Source: CAZPNX01 sp964518765
GTDB taxonomy: Bacteria; Edwardsbacteria; AC1; EtOH8
Assembly (NCBI GenBank): GCA_964518765.1
Contig: CAZFJC010000004.1
Location: forward strand, 62,001 to 126,000
DNA length: 64,000 bases
Direction: 5' to 3'
The notes beneath the pieces were generated by a model. It was not told the origin of the DNA and ran no database searches. It was given only the letters and a program-made list of their open reading frames with translations. Of this stretch, positions 51,051 through 60,621 are shown piece after piece; position 1 is the stretch's first letter; each line of letters opens with the position of its first letter. The position numbers were made by a program, and so were the translations under genes.

Positions 51051-51104
51051 TTACTTGTTGTCATCCTTCAACCTGCAGGACACGATGCTAACCTCGGAAT
51101 GACA

Positions 51105-52259
51105 TTAGTACTTAGGATCACGCAGCCTTCGGTACGCCTCCACCAGCCTCTTCCCCTCGGTCTCCCAGCTATAGTATTGCTTTACTGCCCTCCGCCCCCT
51201 GACTCCCATGGCCTCTCTTTCTTTCGGGTGTTCGATAAGGTATGTGATCCCTCTGGCGATATCTACCGGGTCCAGCGGGTCTACTACCACACCACATCGG
51301 TGCCTGTTCACCAACTCCGCCCAGGCCGGCAGGTTGCTAACGACCAAGGGCAGGCCCATGGCCATATACTCGAAGAGCTTGTTGGAGCGCTCCACCGCCG
51401 TGTCCAGGTTGGGGTCAGGATGGAAGCAGATGGTTGCCATGTCCGCTTTGATTGCCTCAGCTACCACATCCTCGTACCTGGGAAGGTAACCGAGGTATTT
51501 CATCCTGCGGTATCCCGGCTCGTCCTCTATCTGCCTTTGGTACTCCGCATCCTGGTAGATCCCGGTCGTCAGCAGGGTGGCATCGTACTTCGGATCCACC
51601 ATCTCCAGGGCGCGTAGGACCTCGCTCAGCCCCCTGGTCCGTGTTATGCTCCCGGTATAGACGATCCGGCAGCCTTTCTTTCCCGTGCGTCTGGCATCTT
51701 TCCCTTTAAGGGCTTCGTCTATGATCCCGGTCGGGGCGTAGTTCCTGATGCTGATGGTGCGGTGTTGCTTGAATCGTTTCTCGATGTCCGGCGCGGCCGC
51801 CACCACCAGGTCGCAGAGCCTGGATAACCGCTTCTCGAATGTGTCCAGCGTCTTTGCCAGCCCTGGTTTTATCCATTTTGGTATCCAGTTCTTCTCGTCG
51901 GAAAGGATGGCGTCGTCATAGTTCTCGTGGACGTCATAAATAAATTTAGTTTGAGGAAATATAGATTTTAATATCGGCAACAGGAACAGCAGCTCAGGCT
52001 CGTGGACATGGTAGTAATCGGCCTTTAGTGAAATGGCCTGCCTCAGCATGCTCATGAAGTTGGCGATGCGAGACCATCGGCTTATTATTTTACCGAATCC
52101 AAGGACTGTTATATCATCTATAATCTGTCTTTTCTGCGCCAGCGGGGCCAACTCGTAAACCTCCAAGCCTTCCTGGGCCAGAGAGCGCCCCTCCTTCTTA
52201 AAGATACGGGTGTCGGTAAAGGGATGGGAAGAGGTGATGATGCAAACTCTACTAGGCAT
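51105..52259 (-). CDS. GT4 glycosyltransferase
   Basis: 384 residues of GT-B fold: RVCIITSSHPFTDTRIFKKE at the acceptor side, YDVHENYDDAI, and the donor-site region NKLFEYMAMGLPLVVSNLPA preceded by a short loop with DTAVERS. Four short stretches match capsule and O-antigen GT4 enzymes. The start overlaps the acetyltransferase end by eight bases. Confidence 0.88.
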   Translation of the reverse strand: MPSRVCIITSSHPFTDTRIFKKEGRSLAQEGLEVYELAPLAQKRQIIDDITVLGFGKIISRWSRIANFMSMLRQAISLKADYYHVHEPELLFLLPILKSIFPQTKFIYDVHENYDDAILSDEKNWIPKWIKPGLAKTLDTFEKRLSRLCDLVVAAAPDIEKRFKQHRTISIRNYAPTGIIDEALKGKDARRTGKKGCRIVYTGSITRTRGLSEVLRALEMVDPKYDATLLTTGIYQDAEYQRQIEDEPGYRRMKYLGYLPRYEDVVAEAIKADMATICFHPDPNLDTAVERSNKLFEYMAMGLPLVVSNLPAWAELVNRHRCGVVVDPLDPVDIARGITYLIEHPKEREAMGVRGRRAVKQYYSWETEGKRLVEAYRRLRDPKY

Positions 52260-52941
52260 CGGGCCTTTTTTCCAATGTCTTCACCACCTTGGCCGGATTG
52301 CCGGCCGCCACCGAATAGGGCGGCACGTCCCTGGCCACCACCGCCCCGGCGGCTATGATGGAGCCCCGGCCGATGCGCACCCCTTTGAGTATCATGGCCC
52401 GGGCGCAGATCCAGACGTCGTCCTCGATGACGATCGGCTTGCTATCGAACTTTGGCTCATATGGCTCAAGTTTCCCAGAGGACTTTACCCCAAATTGCGG
52501 CCAGAGCATGGCCTTGGAATGGTCCATCTCCCGGGCCCGCTCAATAGGGTCTATGGGGTGCCCCTCGAAGTCGGACATGGAGACCTCCCAGGAGATGAGA
52601 ACATGGCTGCCGATCTCGATGCTCTCCCTGGCGTCTATGGTGGTGTGGCTGCCGAGGGAACAGCCGTTGCCTATCCTCACCCGGCCCCTTCCCCAGGCCG
52701 AGATGCGGCAGCGCTTGTAGGCGGTGAAGCCATCCCCCACCTCTATGCTCGCCCAGGGCTTCTCTGCCCGAAAGCAGGCCAGGCTGGCGATGTGAGGGTT
52801 GCCGCCTATCTTGAGCCAGCTTCTGGGTAAAACCTTCCAAATAAGATAGCTTAAGATGAAAAGGATGCTTTTACCGGCGTATTCTAACAACATGAATGGC
52901 CTGGTGGCAACAGTCCTGCCCACCTTTTGTGCAATGTTCAT
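52252..52941 (-). CDS. Left-handed beta-helix acyltransferase
   Basis: 229 residues. Hexapeptide repeats run from about residue 85 to 205 (VRIGNGCSLGSHTTIDARES, IEIGSHVLI, IVIEDDVWICARAMILKGVR, IGRGSIIAAGAVVARDVPPY), ending SVAAGNPAKVV, as in sugar O- or N-acetyltransferases of the xenobiotic/serine acetyltransferase group. The ATG at 52941 overlaps the upstream GT2 stop as ATGA; a longer frame lies inside that gene. It probably decorates the surface glycan. Confidence 0.88.
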   Translation of the reverse strand: MNIAQKVGRTVATRPFMLLEYAGKSILFILSYLIWKVLPRSWLKIGGNPHIASLACFRAEKPWASIEVGDGFTAYKRCRISAWGRGRVRIGNGCSLGSHTTIDARESIEIGSHVLISWEVSMSDFEGHPIDPIERAREMDHSKAMLWPQFGVKSSGKLEPYEPKFDSKPIVIEDDVWICARAMILKGVRIGRGSIIAAGAVVARDVPPYSVAAGNPAKVVKTLEKRPDA

Positions 52942-53855
52942 GAGCGCTTTGGCCTTTCGAACTTGGGATATTCTTTGACCGCCCGCCACATCATAGGGCT
53001 TCGTTTGGTTTGACCGGTAAAGAGTGAAATCGGCAAAGACTTCAGCCAGGAACAGAAAATGACCAGCCACCAGGTAAGATCCAGCAATCGGGCGTAAAAA
53101 CCTCTGTGATGCGTATAGAAGAACTTCACCTGGCTATGCTGAAGCTCCAAGAACATCTCCTCGGGCATCTGCTCCGTGCTCCGGCCTCCGTAGTGGACGA
53201 CCTCGGCCCCGGGCACGAAATAGCAGTTCCAGCCTTTCTCCTTTAGCCGCAGGGCCAGGTCCTTCTCCTCGGAATACATATGGAAGTCGGGATTAAGAAG
53301 GTACGGCTCTTTCCCCAAAGCCTTGCGACTGATCACCATGAAGGCGCCGGAGACATAGTCCACCTTGAAGGGCTTGTCCTTATAGTAGCTGTGGACCCAC
53401 TCGGTGCTGTGGGTCAGCTTATCCAAGCAGAGCGCGGTGAGAAGATTGTTCATCGGGCTGGGGAAACGTTTTATGGATTTCTGCAGGCTCCCGTCCGGAT
53501 TGGCCAGCCGGCACCCGGCCAGTCCGCAGTCCGGAGTTCTCTCCATGAAATCCAGGACCGTCCTCACCGCTCCCGGCTTGACCACGGTATCCGGGTTTAA
53601 AAGCAGCAGATATTCCCCCTTGCTGTTCTGGTATGCCTGGTTGTTGGCTTTGGCGAATCCGACGTTCTTTCTATTAGCTATTACGTTAATACGCGAATAC
53701 GTCTTACGTATAACGTCCACCGTCCCATCCCCTGAGTCGTTGTCCACCACGAATGTCTCACGATCCATATCGCCGCACGTATCCTCTAGGGAGCGCAAAC
53801 ACTCGACCAACAGGTCCCTGGTGTTATAACTGACTATTATTATTGAAAGCTTCAA
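52938..53855 (-). CDS. GT2 glycosyltransferase (rhamnosyltransferase-like)
   Basis: 305 residues: LSIIIVSYNTRDLLVECLRS, VVDNDSGDGTVDVI, the DxD-type LLLNPDTVVKPGA, and a late SEEKDLALRLKEKGWNCYFV, followed by VVHYGGRST. This is the WbbL-like rhamnosyltransferase pattern; the actual sugar is unproven. A hydrophobic stretch near residue 270 could attach it to the membrane. Its start overlaps the methyltransferase stop by four bases. Confidence 0.88.
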   Translation of the reverse strand: MKLSIIIVSYNTRDLLVECLRSLEDTCGDMDRETFVVDNDSGDGTVDVIRKTYSRINVIANRKNVGFAKANNQAYQNSKGEYLLLLNPDTVVKPGAVRTVLDFMERTPDCGLAGCRLANPDGSLQKSIKRFPSPMNNLLTALCLDKLTHSTEWVHSYYKDKPFKVDYVSGAFMVISRKALGKEPYLLNPDFHMYSEEKDLALRLKEKGWNCYFVPGAEVVHYGGRSTEQMPEEMFLELQHSQVKFFYTHHRGFYARLLDLTWWLVIFCSWLKSLPISLFTGQTKRSPMMWRAVKEYPKFERPKRS

Positions 53856-54526
53856 GCCGTTTCAGCCTTTTGCTGTTTGTTGATTACCATGAAGAACCTG
53901 TTGGTATACTGGTCGTATTCCCTTAATAGTGCTTTATCCTTGCTTTCGGTCATATCGCAAGCCATGTTGCCTATGACGTTCTTCAATAATCCCAATAGCC
54001 TTGATCCTGGCCTACTGGCCCCCCGGCGGTAATCCCCATGGTAGTACAAGACAGCATTGTATCTGGCCGCCATCGACAACAGCTCCTCTGGCGTTGGCAA
54101 GCCGAAGCCTATGTGCTCGGCCAGATATTTCCTCGATGCTTCATCCAGCTTTGATTTTTCGTAAATGTATTTCTCGTGCTCGATGTGTCCCTCGGTTCCC
54201 AGCGGGGCGCATATCACCACCCTCCTACTTGCCACCCTTAGCATCTCATCGATGAACGGATGCCGCTTTGCTTTAGGGATATGCTCCCGTGTGTCTGCGC
54301 TCACCACCGCTTCGCAGCTTCCGTCCCTAAAGGGCAGTTCCATGCCCGTGGCCATGACCGTTCCCGAGAAGATGTTAACTGAAACGACACGCTTGTCTTT
54401 CAGGAACCCCGATAAAGCTCCTTCCCCGCCTACGTCTAAAACCCTGGATATGTGGCTATCGATCAAAAGATAGGATAGACACTTATGCCTGTCGAATGTA
54501 TCCCGGCCCATCAGGTATTTACGCAT
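53852..54526 (-). CDS. Class I SAM-dependent methyltransferase
   Basis: 224 residues. The SAM-binding stretch is ISRVLDVGGEGALSGFL (motif I), followed by VVSVNIFSG and the motif-IV region CEAVVSADTREHIPKAKRHP. Members of this Methyltransf_11/25 type in glycan clusters methylate sugars or regulate chain ends. It overlaps genes on both sides by four to eight bases, so it is in the operon. Confidence 0.8.
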   Translation of the reverse strand: MRKYLMGRDTFDRHKCLSYLLIDSHISRVLDVGGEGALSGFLKDKRVVSVNIFSGTVMATGMELPFRDGSCEAVVSADTREHIPKAKRHPFIDEMLRVASRRVVICAPLGTEGHIEHEKYIYEKSKLDEASRKYLAEHIGFGLPTPEELLSMAARYNAVLYYHGDYRRGASRPGSRLLGLLKNVIGNMACDMTESKDKALLREYDQYTNRFFMVINKQQKAETA

Positions 54527-55940
54527 TGCCGGCTTTCAATTGGAAATCGCTCAGCCCCAAGGCCACAATCACCGCCAGGAAGAACATGGCCTCGCGCGTC
54601 TGGTACACCGGCGTGGAGGAACCGACGAATATGGAGTTGAATATGGCAATGATGCCCAGGGTCGGCAGCAGGGAGGTAATGTTGTCTTTATTTTCCTTTC
54701 TTCGCTTATTATATAGTCTTTGCAGTATTTTAACCAGCATAACCAGCCAGAGGCCGAAGCCGATCAGCCCTCCCTTGGCTAAAAAGTTAATCATGTCGTT
54801 GTGGGTGAAATTCGAATCCCAGAATCCGGAGCCTCCCATGCCCGAAACATGGTAACGCCAGAAATGGTAGATATAGCCAAAACCCATTCCGTAAAGTGGC
54901 GAGGATAGAAATTTATCGCTTGCCTGTTTTAACTCCACATTCCGGTTCATGATGGCGATGTCCTTGTGCCTGGCGCCGTAGATCCTCTCGGTTTGAACTC
55001 TCCACCACGAGCCCGTCCTGCCGTAGGACTTGAGGCTCACTGTATGTTCGGATGGTGCAAAATAGAACCAGGCCACTCCTATTATCGATGCCGCCATCAG
55101 GGCCAGCGAGGCCTTGCGGAACCGGCTGTAGAACAGGGACATCAGGCTTATGGTGAAGACCACCGATATCCATATCGTCCTGGTTATGGTCAGCATGGCA
55201 CAGCCCAAAGCCAAAAGGGCTATCGCCGGCCAGAGTATCCTGGGCTTCACCTTATGAATGTAAAATATCGACCCCAGGCACAAAATTACGCCTATGTGGA
55301 AGGTGGTAATGCCATAACGATATATGTTCAGGGGATTGAAGGTTATCGGCAGATACCTGCTGGAAAGGTTTATCAGGTCACGGGCAAGACCTATCGATAT
55401 GGGTATCAACAAAAGAAGAACCAGCCATCTGTTGTTCCTGTCGCCCAATTGCTCGGCCAGCATCGGTATCAACAGCAAGTTCAAAAGCGGGGCTATGTCC
55501 CTGGCCCAGTCCATCACTGTGAATCCGTTTGCCGGGCCCAGGAACGGCGAGAAGCAAAGATAGACGAAGAACAGGAATAGCCATTTATACTCCGGCCTGT
55601 TCCAGGCATGATCCCTGGCATTTAGTTTCTGCCACAGCCAGATGGCAAAAAGGAAAACGGTAAGCAGCAGCATAGCCAACTTGAGCACGTTGATGCTGTC
55701 GCTCTGGGGGATTGACGGGTAAACCAGAAAGTAGAGCGTCGTGCCAAAGACCGGCCGCCATATGATGAAGACCGAGGCCAGGACCAGACCCAGTATGGGC
55801 AGCATCTGAGAGGCCGGGTACATGACCAACCGCAAGGCGAAGGCGCTGGCCAGCAGGATGTATAAGGTCGCTATAATAACCTCCCGCGTCCCTTTACTTA
55901 AACCCGGTATTCTTGAAATTGAATGCCACACACCGTTCAT
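54519..55940 (-). CDS. O-antigen ligase/polymerase-like (Wzy/WaaL) protein
   Basis: 473 residues with about 11 to 12 membrane helices. The large outer loop in the second half (about 310-400) carries YGRTGSWWRVQTERIYGARH and LYGMGFGYIYHFWRYHVSGM, then FTHNDMINFLAKGGLIGFGL with the conserved His of the Wzy_C/O-antigen ligase family. It either joins repeat units or ligates the chain to a lipid. Start set by an AGAGGTC site. Confidence 0.85.
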   Translation of the reverse strand: MNGVWHSISRIPGLSKGTREVIIATLYILLASAFALRLVMYPASQMLPILGLVLASVFIIWRPVFGTTLYFLVYPSIPQSDSINVLKLAMLLLTVFLFAIWLWQKLNARDHAWNRPEYKWLFLFFVYLCFSPFLGPANGFTVMDWARDIAPLLNLLLIPMLAEQLGDRNNRWLVLLLLIPISIGLARDLINLSSRYLPITFNPLNIYRYGITTFHIGVILCLGSIFYIHKVKPRILWPAIALLALGCAMLTITRTIWISVVFTISLMSLFYSRFRKASLALMAASIIGVAWFYFAPSEHTVSLKSYGRTGSWWRVQTERIYGARHKDIAIMNRNVELKQASDKFLSSPLYGMGFGYIYHFWRYHVSGMGGSGFWDSNFTHNDMINFLAKGGLIGFGLWLVMLVKILQRLYNKRRKENKDNITSLLPTLGIIAIFNSIFVGSSTPVYQTREAMFFLAVIVALGLSDFQLKAGNA

Positions 55941-55944
55941 GCGC

Positions 55945-57039
55945 TCATGACCTCTTGGCCGCTGTTTCTTTAAGTATCCGGTAGACTTCCTGCCCGGCCC
56001 TTTCCCAGGAGAATAATTTTACCCTCTTTAACCCTTTCTCTACCATTTGCGCACGAAGGCTTTTATTCGACAGAACTTCTTCCATCGCATCTGCCATGGC
56101 GGTCACGTCGTAGGGATCGAAATAACGGACGGCATCGCCTCCCACCTCGGGCAGGGAGGCGGCATTGGAGCAGACCACCGGACAGCCGCAGGCCATGGCC
56201 TCCAGCACCGGCAGTCCGAAACCCTCCACCAGGCTGGGGAAGACGAAGAGCTTGGCCGTCCGGTACAGCCCGATTATTCTTTCGTCGCCGGGGTTCTCGA
56301 TGACCTCGACGCCCTCCGAGATTCCCTTGGCCTTTACCAGGGCTGGCATGTCGTAATAAAGCTGGCGGTACCCGCTGGACACGCTGCGGCCCGCCAGGAC
56401 CAGCCGGCCGCGGTAGCCTAGGGTCCGGAGTCGGACGAACGCGTCGAGCAGCCGCTCCAGGTTCTTCCGCCGGTCAAAACCGCCTACGTAGAGAATGAAA
56501 TTCTCCCGGCCGCCTCCTATGGGGGGGGTGAACTTCTCGGAAACGCCGTTATGGATGACGCGTATATCGCCTGAAGGTATCCGGCAGTGCCTGCTTATCT
56601 TCTCAGCCGAATAGTGGGACACCGTGGCCACCGCTTTGGCCACGTATTTGAGCCTCAGCATCTGGGCCTTCACCTGCATGGCGTCGAAAAGTCCCCGCCG
56701 ATATTCGGCCAGCAGGGTTGCTTGGGCGATATCGTGCACCACCACCACGGTGGGCGTCCACGGCCATAGCCAGAAATCGTTGGCCGGGAAAAGCATGACG
56801 TCGATGCCGTCCTTTAGGGCGACCCGGGGCAAGGTCCAATTGAGCCAGGGTCGTAAAAACTGCTTGGGGAGGTGCCTTAAGACGTACCTGTCCCCAAGAT
56901 TAATCTCCACCGCCGTCGGGCTGTAAAGCATGAACTCGCCGCCGCCGCTGGTCCTCCGCCAGGCCTCCAAAATTTCCGAGAGGTAGCGGCCCGGACCCCT
57001 GCCCTGTGCCAGGGCGCTGATGTCAATCCCTATCTTCAT
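55945..57039 (-). CDS. GT4 glycosyltransferase
   Basis: 364 residues, GT-B fold: IGIDISALAQGRGPGRYLSE at the start, VVVHDIAQATLLAEYRRGLF, YVGGFDRRKNLERLLDAFVR, and the donor region FPSLVEGFGLPVLEAMACGC, then PVVCSNAASLPEVGG. Typical of mannosyl- and rhamnosyltransferases of O-antigen clusters. The start overlaps the next upstream gene end by 17 bases. Confidence 0.9.
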   Translation of the reverse strand: MKIGIDISALAQGRGPGRYLSEILEAWRRTSGGGEFMLYSPTAVEINLGDRYVLRHLPKQFLRPWLNWTLPRVALKDGIDVMLFPANDFWLWPWTPTVVVVHDIAQATLLAEYRRGLFDAMQVKAQMLRLKYVAKAVATVSHYSAEKISRHCRIPSGDIRVIHNGVSEKFTPPIGGGRENFILYVGGFDRRKNLERLLDAFVRLRTLGYRGRLVLAGRSVSSGYRQLYYDMPALVKAKGISEGVEVIENPGDERIIGLYRTAKLFVFPSLVEGFGLPVLEAMACGCPVVCSNAASLPEVGGDAVRYFDPYDVTAMADAMEEVLSNKSLRAQMVEKGLKRVKLFSWERAGQEVYRILKETAAKRS

Positions 57040-57982
57040 GCGGTTTATTTTCGGCGCCTTCCGAGGCGAGCCTCAAGCCGTATGCGTAGCTCATTCGGCA
57101 CAGTAGGTCCAGTAGGCGCTCGGCCATCCTTGCCGGAACAATCCCCACGGAGGCGCGCAGCAGCGACCTGGCCAGCTTAAGAAGTTGTTTCTTGAGGAGG
57201 GGCCTGTAGATCGATCTCCCCGGACACAGTATACCGGCTACCGATATCTCCCTGGCCAACTCCGGATGCAGCCTGGCGAAAACAAAGGCGGATCTGCCCC
57301 AATCCACCCACTTGTCCAGATAGGCGTCAAGGGTCTCGCGGTTGGCATGCCGCCCCACCGCCTGCTTTTCGAACACCATTCTCGTCCCCCGCCGCTTGAT
57401 CCGGTAGCCCAGTTCCGTATCCTCGCAACTATAGCCCTTGAAGGACTCGTCGAACATCCCCACCATAGGCAACAGGCCGCGCGGGACGGAGCAGTTGCCC
57501 GTAAGGAAGAAGTTGTACCTCAGGTCGTCCTTCTCGACCTCCATAATTCTATGTAGTCTTTCCATGCGGCGGCGGTAATGACCGTTCACCGGGTCCCGGG
57601 GCACGCCTTCGTCAACCGGCACCGCCCCCACCACCACGCCGCCGCCGATCTCCCTTTGCTTGTCGTAATGCGCCTGCAACAGCTGAGGCTCGGCCCAGAT
57701 GTCGTCGTCCAGCATCAGCACGTACTCGCCCCTAGCGGCCTTTATACCTCGGTTCCTGGCGGCCGCCCGGCCCAGGTTCTTGTCCAGACGTATCATATTC
57801 CATCTTTTTCTGCACCCCAGGCCGAATCCAAGTTCCGGAAGCGGTTCGGTCGACGCATCGTCGACCACGATGACCTCGTAACTGAAACCACACTCCTGAC
57901 GTTCCAGGCAGTCCAGTGTCCTGGCGAGTATTTCTGGACGGTTATGCGTCGGTATGACGACGCTGAATATCGGACGTTTCAT
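57023..57982 (-). CDS. GT2 glycosyltransferase
   Basis: 319 residues: FSVVIPTHNRPEILARTLDC, VVDDASTEPLPELG, AAARNRGIKAARGEYVLMLD followed by DDIWAEPQ (DxD), and SCEDTELGYRIKRRGTRMVF (ED). The last 60 residues are basic and amphipathic, possibly for membrane contact. The start lies inside the end of the methyltransferase gene (41-base overlap). Confidence 0.88.
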   Translation of the reverse strand: MKRPIFSVVIPTHNRPEILARTLDCLERQECGFSYEVIVVDDASTEPLPELGFGLGCRKRWNMIRLDKNLGRAAARNRGIKAARGEYVLMLDDDIWAEPQLLQAHYDKQREIGGGVVVGAVPVDEGVPRDPVNGHYRRRMERLHRIMEVEKDDLRYNFFLTGNCSVPRGLLPMVGMFDESFKGYSCEDTELGYRIKRRGTRMVFEKQAVGRHANRETLDAYLDKWVDWGRSAFVFARLHPELAREISVAGILCPGRSIYRPLLKKQLLKLARSLLRASVGIVPARMAERLLDLLCRMSYAYGLRLASEGAENKPHEDRD

Positions 57983-58874
57983 TTATTATGGCGAAGGCGT
58001 AGTTGGGCGCCATCAGGGACTGGACGCTAGTCAGACTTAAAAGCTTCACCACCAGGGCGTCAAGCCCCAGGGCCCTGAGCAGGCCGAAAGCCTTCCTGGC
58101 CGCCGCGTTCCTCACCGCTATCCGGCCGCCGATCTTGCCGGCTATCAGGCCCATGTCGGGCTGTACCATGCAATACTTCAGGCCCAATGCCCTCAGGTGG
58201 CCCATGAACTGGAACGGGGAGATGAAAACGTTGGTGCTGTATTCCTTTTCGCGCTTGAACAATTTTGTGACTATGAACGCGGCGACGCTTCGTGGCAATA
58301 ACGCCACCAGCGGCAGCCGGTAGTGCTTGTCTCTTATTATCTGTCTTATGGCGTATCGATTGGGAAAGTTGACGTAAAGCATGCCTCCAGGCCTGAGAAG
58401 CGACAGCATGTCGTCCAGGCTGCCATACGGGTCGGAGATGTGCTCCAGCAGGTGGTTGCAGATAATGACGTTGGCCGTTCCCCGCTTGAAGGGCAATCGG
58501 CCGGCGCAGGCCCTTACCAGCTCCCAGGCCAAGCCCTTCTCCTTCATAAACTCCCTCTGGAAAGCCAGCCTAAAGACCGACAGCTCCAGGCTTATCACCC
58601 GGGCGCCCTCCTCGGCGAATCTGTATGATTAGTAACCGTTGCCGGAACCTACGTCTATCAACACCTTGCCCTCAAGTCTGGTCAGCCTTTTGATCGTGTC
58701 CGGCAAAAGTGTTTTGCGCCTGCCCAGAATGCTTTCCAAATGGTATAGCGTCAGTTTCTCCCTCTGGCGCTTGTCGTATATGCCCTGCTCGATAAGCTCC
58801 AGCAGCCGCCTGTTCCTAATGCCTTCTTTTAGTGCGTCTAGGCTCAAGCCGCGAACCTCACATGCAGTCCACAT
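57942..58874 (-). pseudogene. SAM-dependent methyltransferase with an in-frame stop
   Basis: One frame of about 310 codons is broken by a single TAA at 58631-58629. Before it comes an N-terminal part ending in VLIDVGSGNGY (SAM motif I); after it, in the same frame, SYRFAEEGARVISLELSVFR, then NVIICNHLLEHISDPYGSLD (motif IV) and the rest of the fold. The stop falls inside the SAM-binding loop, where an amino acid such as Gln, His or Lys would be expected. No shift is needed, only one base change. It may be a recent nonsense mutation, strain variation or a sequencing error. The start (58874) overlaps the GNAT gene end by 17 bases. Confidence 0.75.
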
Positions 58875-59874
58875 CGCCCATGGAGAAATTCCAGTATCCT
58901 GGTCTCAGGGCCAGCGAAGCATTCTCCATCGATGGGTTTGGGTAGACTATAAGCGGCTGGGGAGGGTACAATCCAAAAGGCCTGAAGCGGCTCTCCCATA
59001 CCCTCCAGCCGTTGTTCATAAGTGCCCTTGCGGCCAGCCTATTGCCCAGGATCCAGGCGTGGCTCATGTCCTGTCCCTGGGATCGCCATATTTTGTTAAG
59101 CGCCTTGGCCAGCGCCTTGTAGGCGTCGGTGTCCATCTCGCCGTACATCTCCAGCAGGTTCCCGCCTCGGATGACGGCGAATCCCTTGAGCCTGCCTTCA
59201 TCTTCGACCGTCAGCACCTGGTATTTGTAAAACGGGTGTCTTGAATACCTCCATTTGAGGTAGTTCGAGTCCTTTACGGTGGATATATGGTGATCGCTCT
59301 TGGTCCTCATCCAAAGCTGGTCGAATCGCTCGTCGAAACCCTTGACCATCCGCACCCGGTAGCTGTGGTAGGCCATGCGGAAACCGGCAGTATCCTTAAT
59401 ATTTGTTTTTACGCCAAGGATGGCCCTGAGGACTCGCCATTTACTTATATTAACATAGTATGGAAGCACAGCCACTTTACGATGACCAAGTTTATTGACG
59501 TATCCAGGATAGGACATTTTCCCCGGCGCGCTATATCTAAACAGATAATTGCGTATATTCATTTCTTCGAGAAGCCTCTGGGTGAGTCTGGTAAACAGAC
59601 CCTGCCCCCTATAGGCGCCGTCGACCATTGTGTCACCGCCCTGGCATGCAGTGACTTCCGAGCCCTCGATTACGAATTTATATGGGCATAGCGCAACAAA
59701 TCCAACCAGCTTTTCGTCTTCCCAGGCGCCGAAGCCGAAGGCCTTTCCGGCCGGGCTCTCCAGGAACTTCCAGTTGACGTACGCCTGATCCACTGCCCTT
59801 CCGTAGACCGAGTGGTAAAGGCCGCAGAATTGGCTCCAGTTCTTGACGAAGTCGAATGGCCTTATGTCGATCAT
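58858..59874 (-). CDS. GNAT-family acetyltransferase
   Basis: 338 residues. The acetyl-CoA site is in DTMVDGAYRGQGLFTRLTQR, preceded by LVGFVALCPYKFVIEGSE; the C-terminal half has a second GNAT-like part (KYQVLTVEDEGRLKGFAVIR). Double-GNAT proteins in glycan clusters N-acylate amino-sugars. Substrate unknown. No ribosome-binding site is obvious; a stem-loop repeat lies 12 bases upstream. Confidence 0.82.
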   Translation of the reverse strand: MIDIRPFDFVKNWSQFCGLYHSVYGRAVDQAYVNWKFLESPAGKAFGFGAWEDEKLVGFVALCPYKFVIEGSEVTACQGGDTMVDGAYRGQGLFTRLTQRLLEEMNIRNYLFRYSAPGKMSYPGYVNKLGHRKVAVLPYYVNISKWRVLRAILGVKTNIKDTAGFRMAYHSYRVRMVKGFDERFDQLWMRTKSDHHISTVKDSNYLKWRYSRHPFYKYQVLTVEDEGRLKGFAVIRGGNLLEMYGEMDTDAYKALAKALNKIWRSQGQDMSHAWILGNRLAARALMNNGWRVWESRFRPFGLYPPQPLIVYPNPSMENASLALRPGYWNFSMGDVDCM

Positions 59875-59885
59875 GGCTTTTTTCT

Positions 59886-59930
59886 GTCACCCGGAGACTA
59901 GCTTATTCGCCTTACTGGTTGAAGGGTGAC
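59886..59930. repeat. CTGTCACCC stem-loop repeat, copy 3
   Basis: Arms GTCACCC (59886-59892) and GGGTGAC (59924-59930), with TTGAAGGGTGA at the right as in copy 2. It fills most of the 69-base gap between the GNAT and deacetylase genes. Confidence 0.55.
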
Positions 59931-59943
59931 GACTAAGCAAGTA

Positions 59944-60621
59944 TTATTTTCTCCTTATCTTCTCCACTACCGTCCCCGGCAGCTCCCATATGTTCTTCAG
60001 GTCGTAAAGGCCGGATATCTTTGCCCTCAGCATCCATTCGCTGTCCAAGCCCGATATCTCTATCCTCCTGGTTCGATACGGGTCCCCCCACCCCGCCCAG
60101 ATGGAGCCGCTGGTGGTGAAAGCCCGAACGTAGCCCGCCTCTTTGACAGCCTCGATCACCCGCTGGTTAAAATAGCCGTAGGGGTAGGCGAACGTGTCGA
60201 CCTTGACCCCAAGCCTGTCCTCGAGCATTTTTCTGGAACCACTCACTTCATTATGTAAGGCTACATCATCTAGAAATCGCAAATCACGGTGAGTGAATCC
60301 ATGACTGCCGATATTTACGCCGTCTCTCTGGAGTTCCCTAGCCTGACTCCAATTAAGTATTCGCCTGCCGGCTAGCACGCCCTGGGTATCCCAGTCATTG
60401 ATGCCTCCCATCCGCCCTGATACTAAGAATAACATTATCTTTGCCGACCAACGCCTATAGAAATCCCTTCCCTCTGTAATATTGTCCAGATAACCGTCGT
60501 CAAATGTTATTAGATCTTGCTTTCTGCAATTTTCAAAAAGTCTAAGACGCTGTGGTTCTAGCGTATACTTACTGGCTGGTTTGCCAAGTGCATGCAGCAT
60601 GAATATTCGACGCATGATCAT
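59944..60621 (-). CDS. Polysaccharide deacetylase family protein
   Basis: 225 residues, NodB fold. The metal and base aspartates are in LITFDDGYLDN (near residue 40), the metal histidines in IGSHGFTHRDLRFLDD (near 105), then FAYPYGYFNQRVIEAVKEAG. It removes acetyl groups from amino-sugars of a glycan. There is no signal peptide, so it may act on lipid-linked intermediates in the cytoplasm. A TATATC box lies six bases before the ATG at 60621, a weaker case of the leaderless layout. It is shorter than most family members at the N-terminus. Confidence 0.82.
   Translation of the reverse strand: MIMRRIFMLHALGKPASKYTLEPQRLRLFENCRKQDLITFDDGYLDNITEGRDFYRRWSAKIMLFLVSGRMGGINDWDTQGVLAGRRILNWSQARELQRDGVNIGSHGFTHRDLRFLDDVALHNEVSGSRKMLEDRLGVKVDTFAYPYGYFNQRVIEAVKEAGYVRAFTTSGSIWAGWGDPYRTRRIEISGLDSEWMLRAKISGLYDLKNIWELPGTVVEKIRRK

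Noticed and set aside
50826..51104. CRISPR array, because of repeated GTCACCCT words
   Set aside because: Only two alike units are present, they are palindromic stem-loops, spacing is irregular and no cas gene is nearby.
52942..53070. Longer start of the acyltransferase
   Set aside because: The extra part lies inside the upstream glycosyltransferase gene; the ATG at 52941 overlaps its stop as ATGA, as in the rest of the operon.
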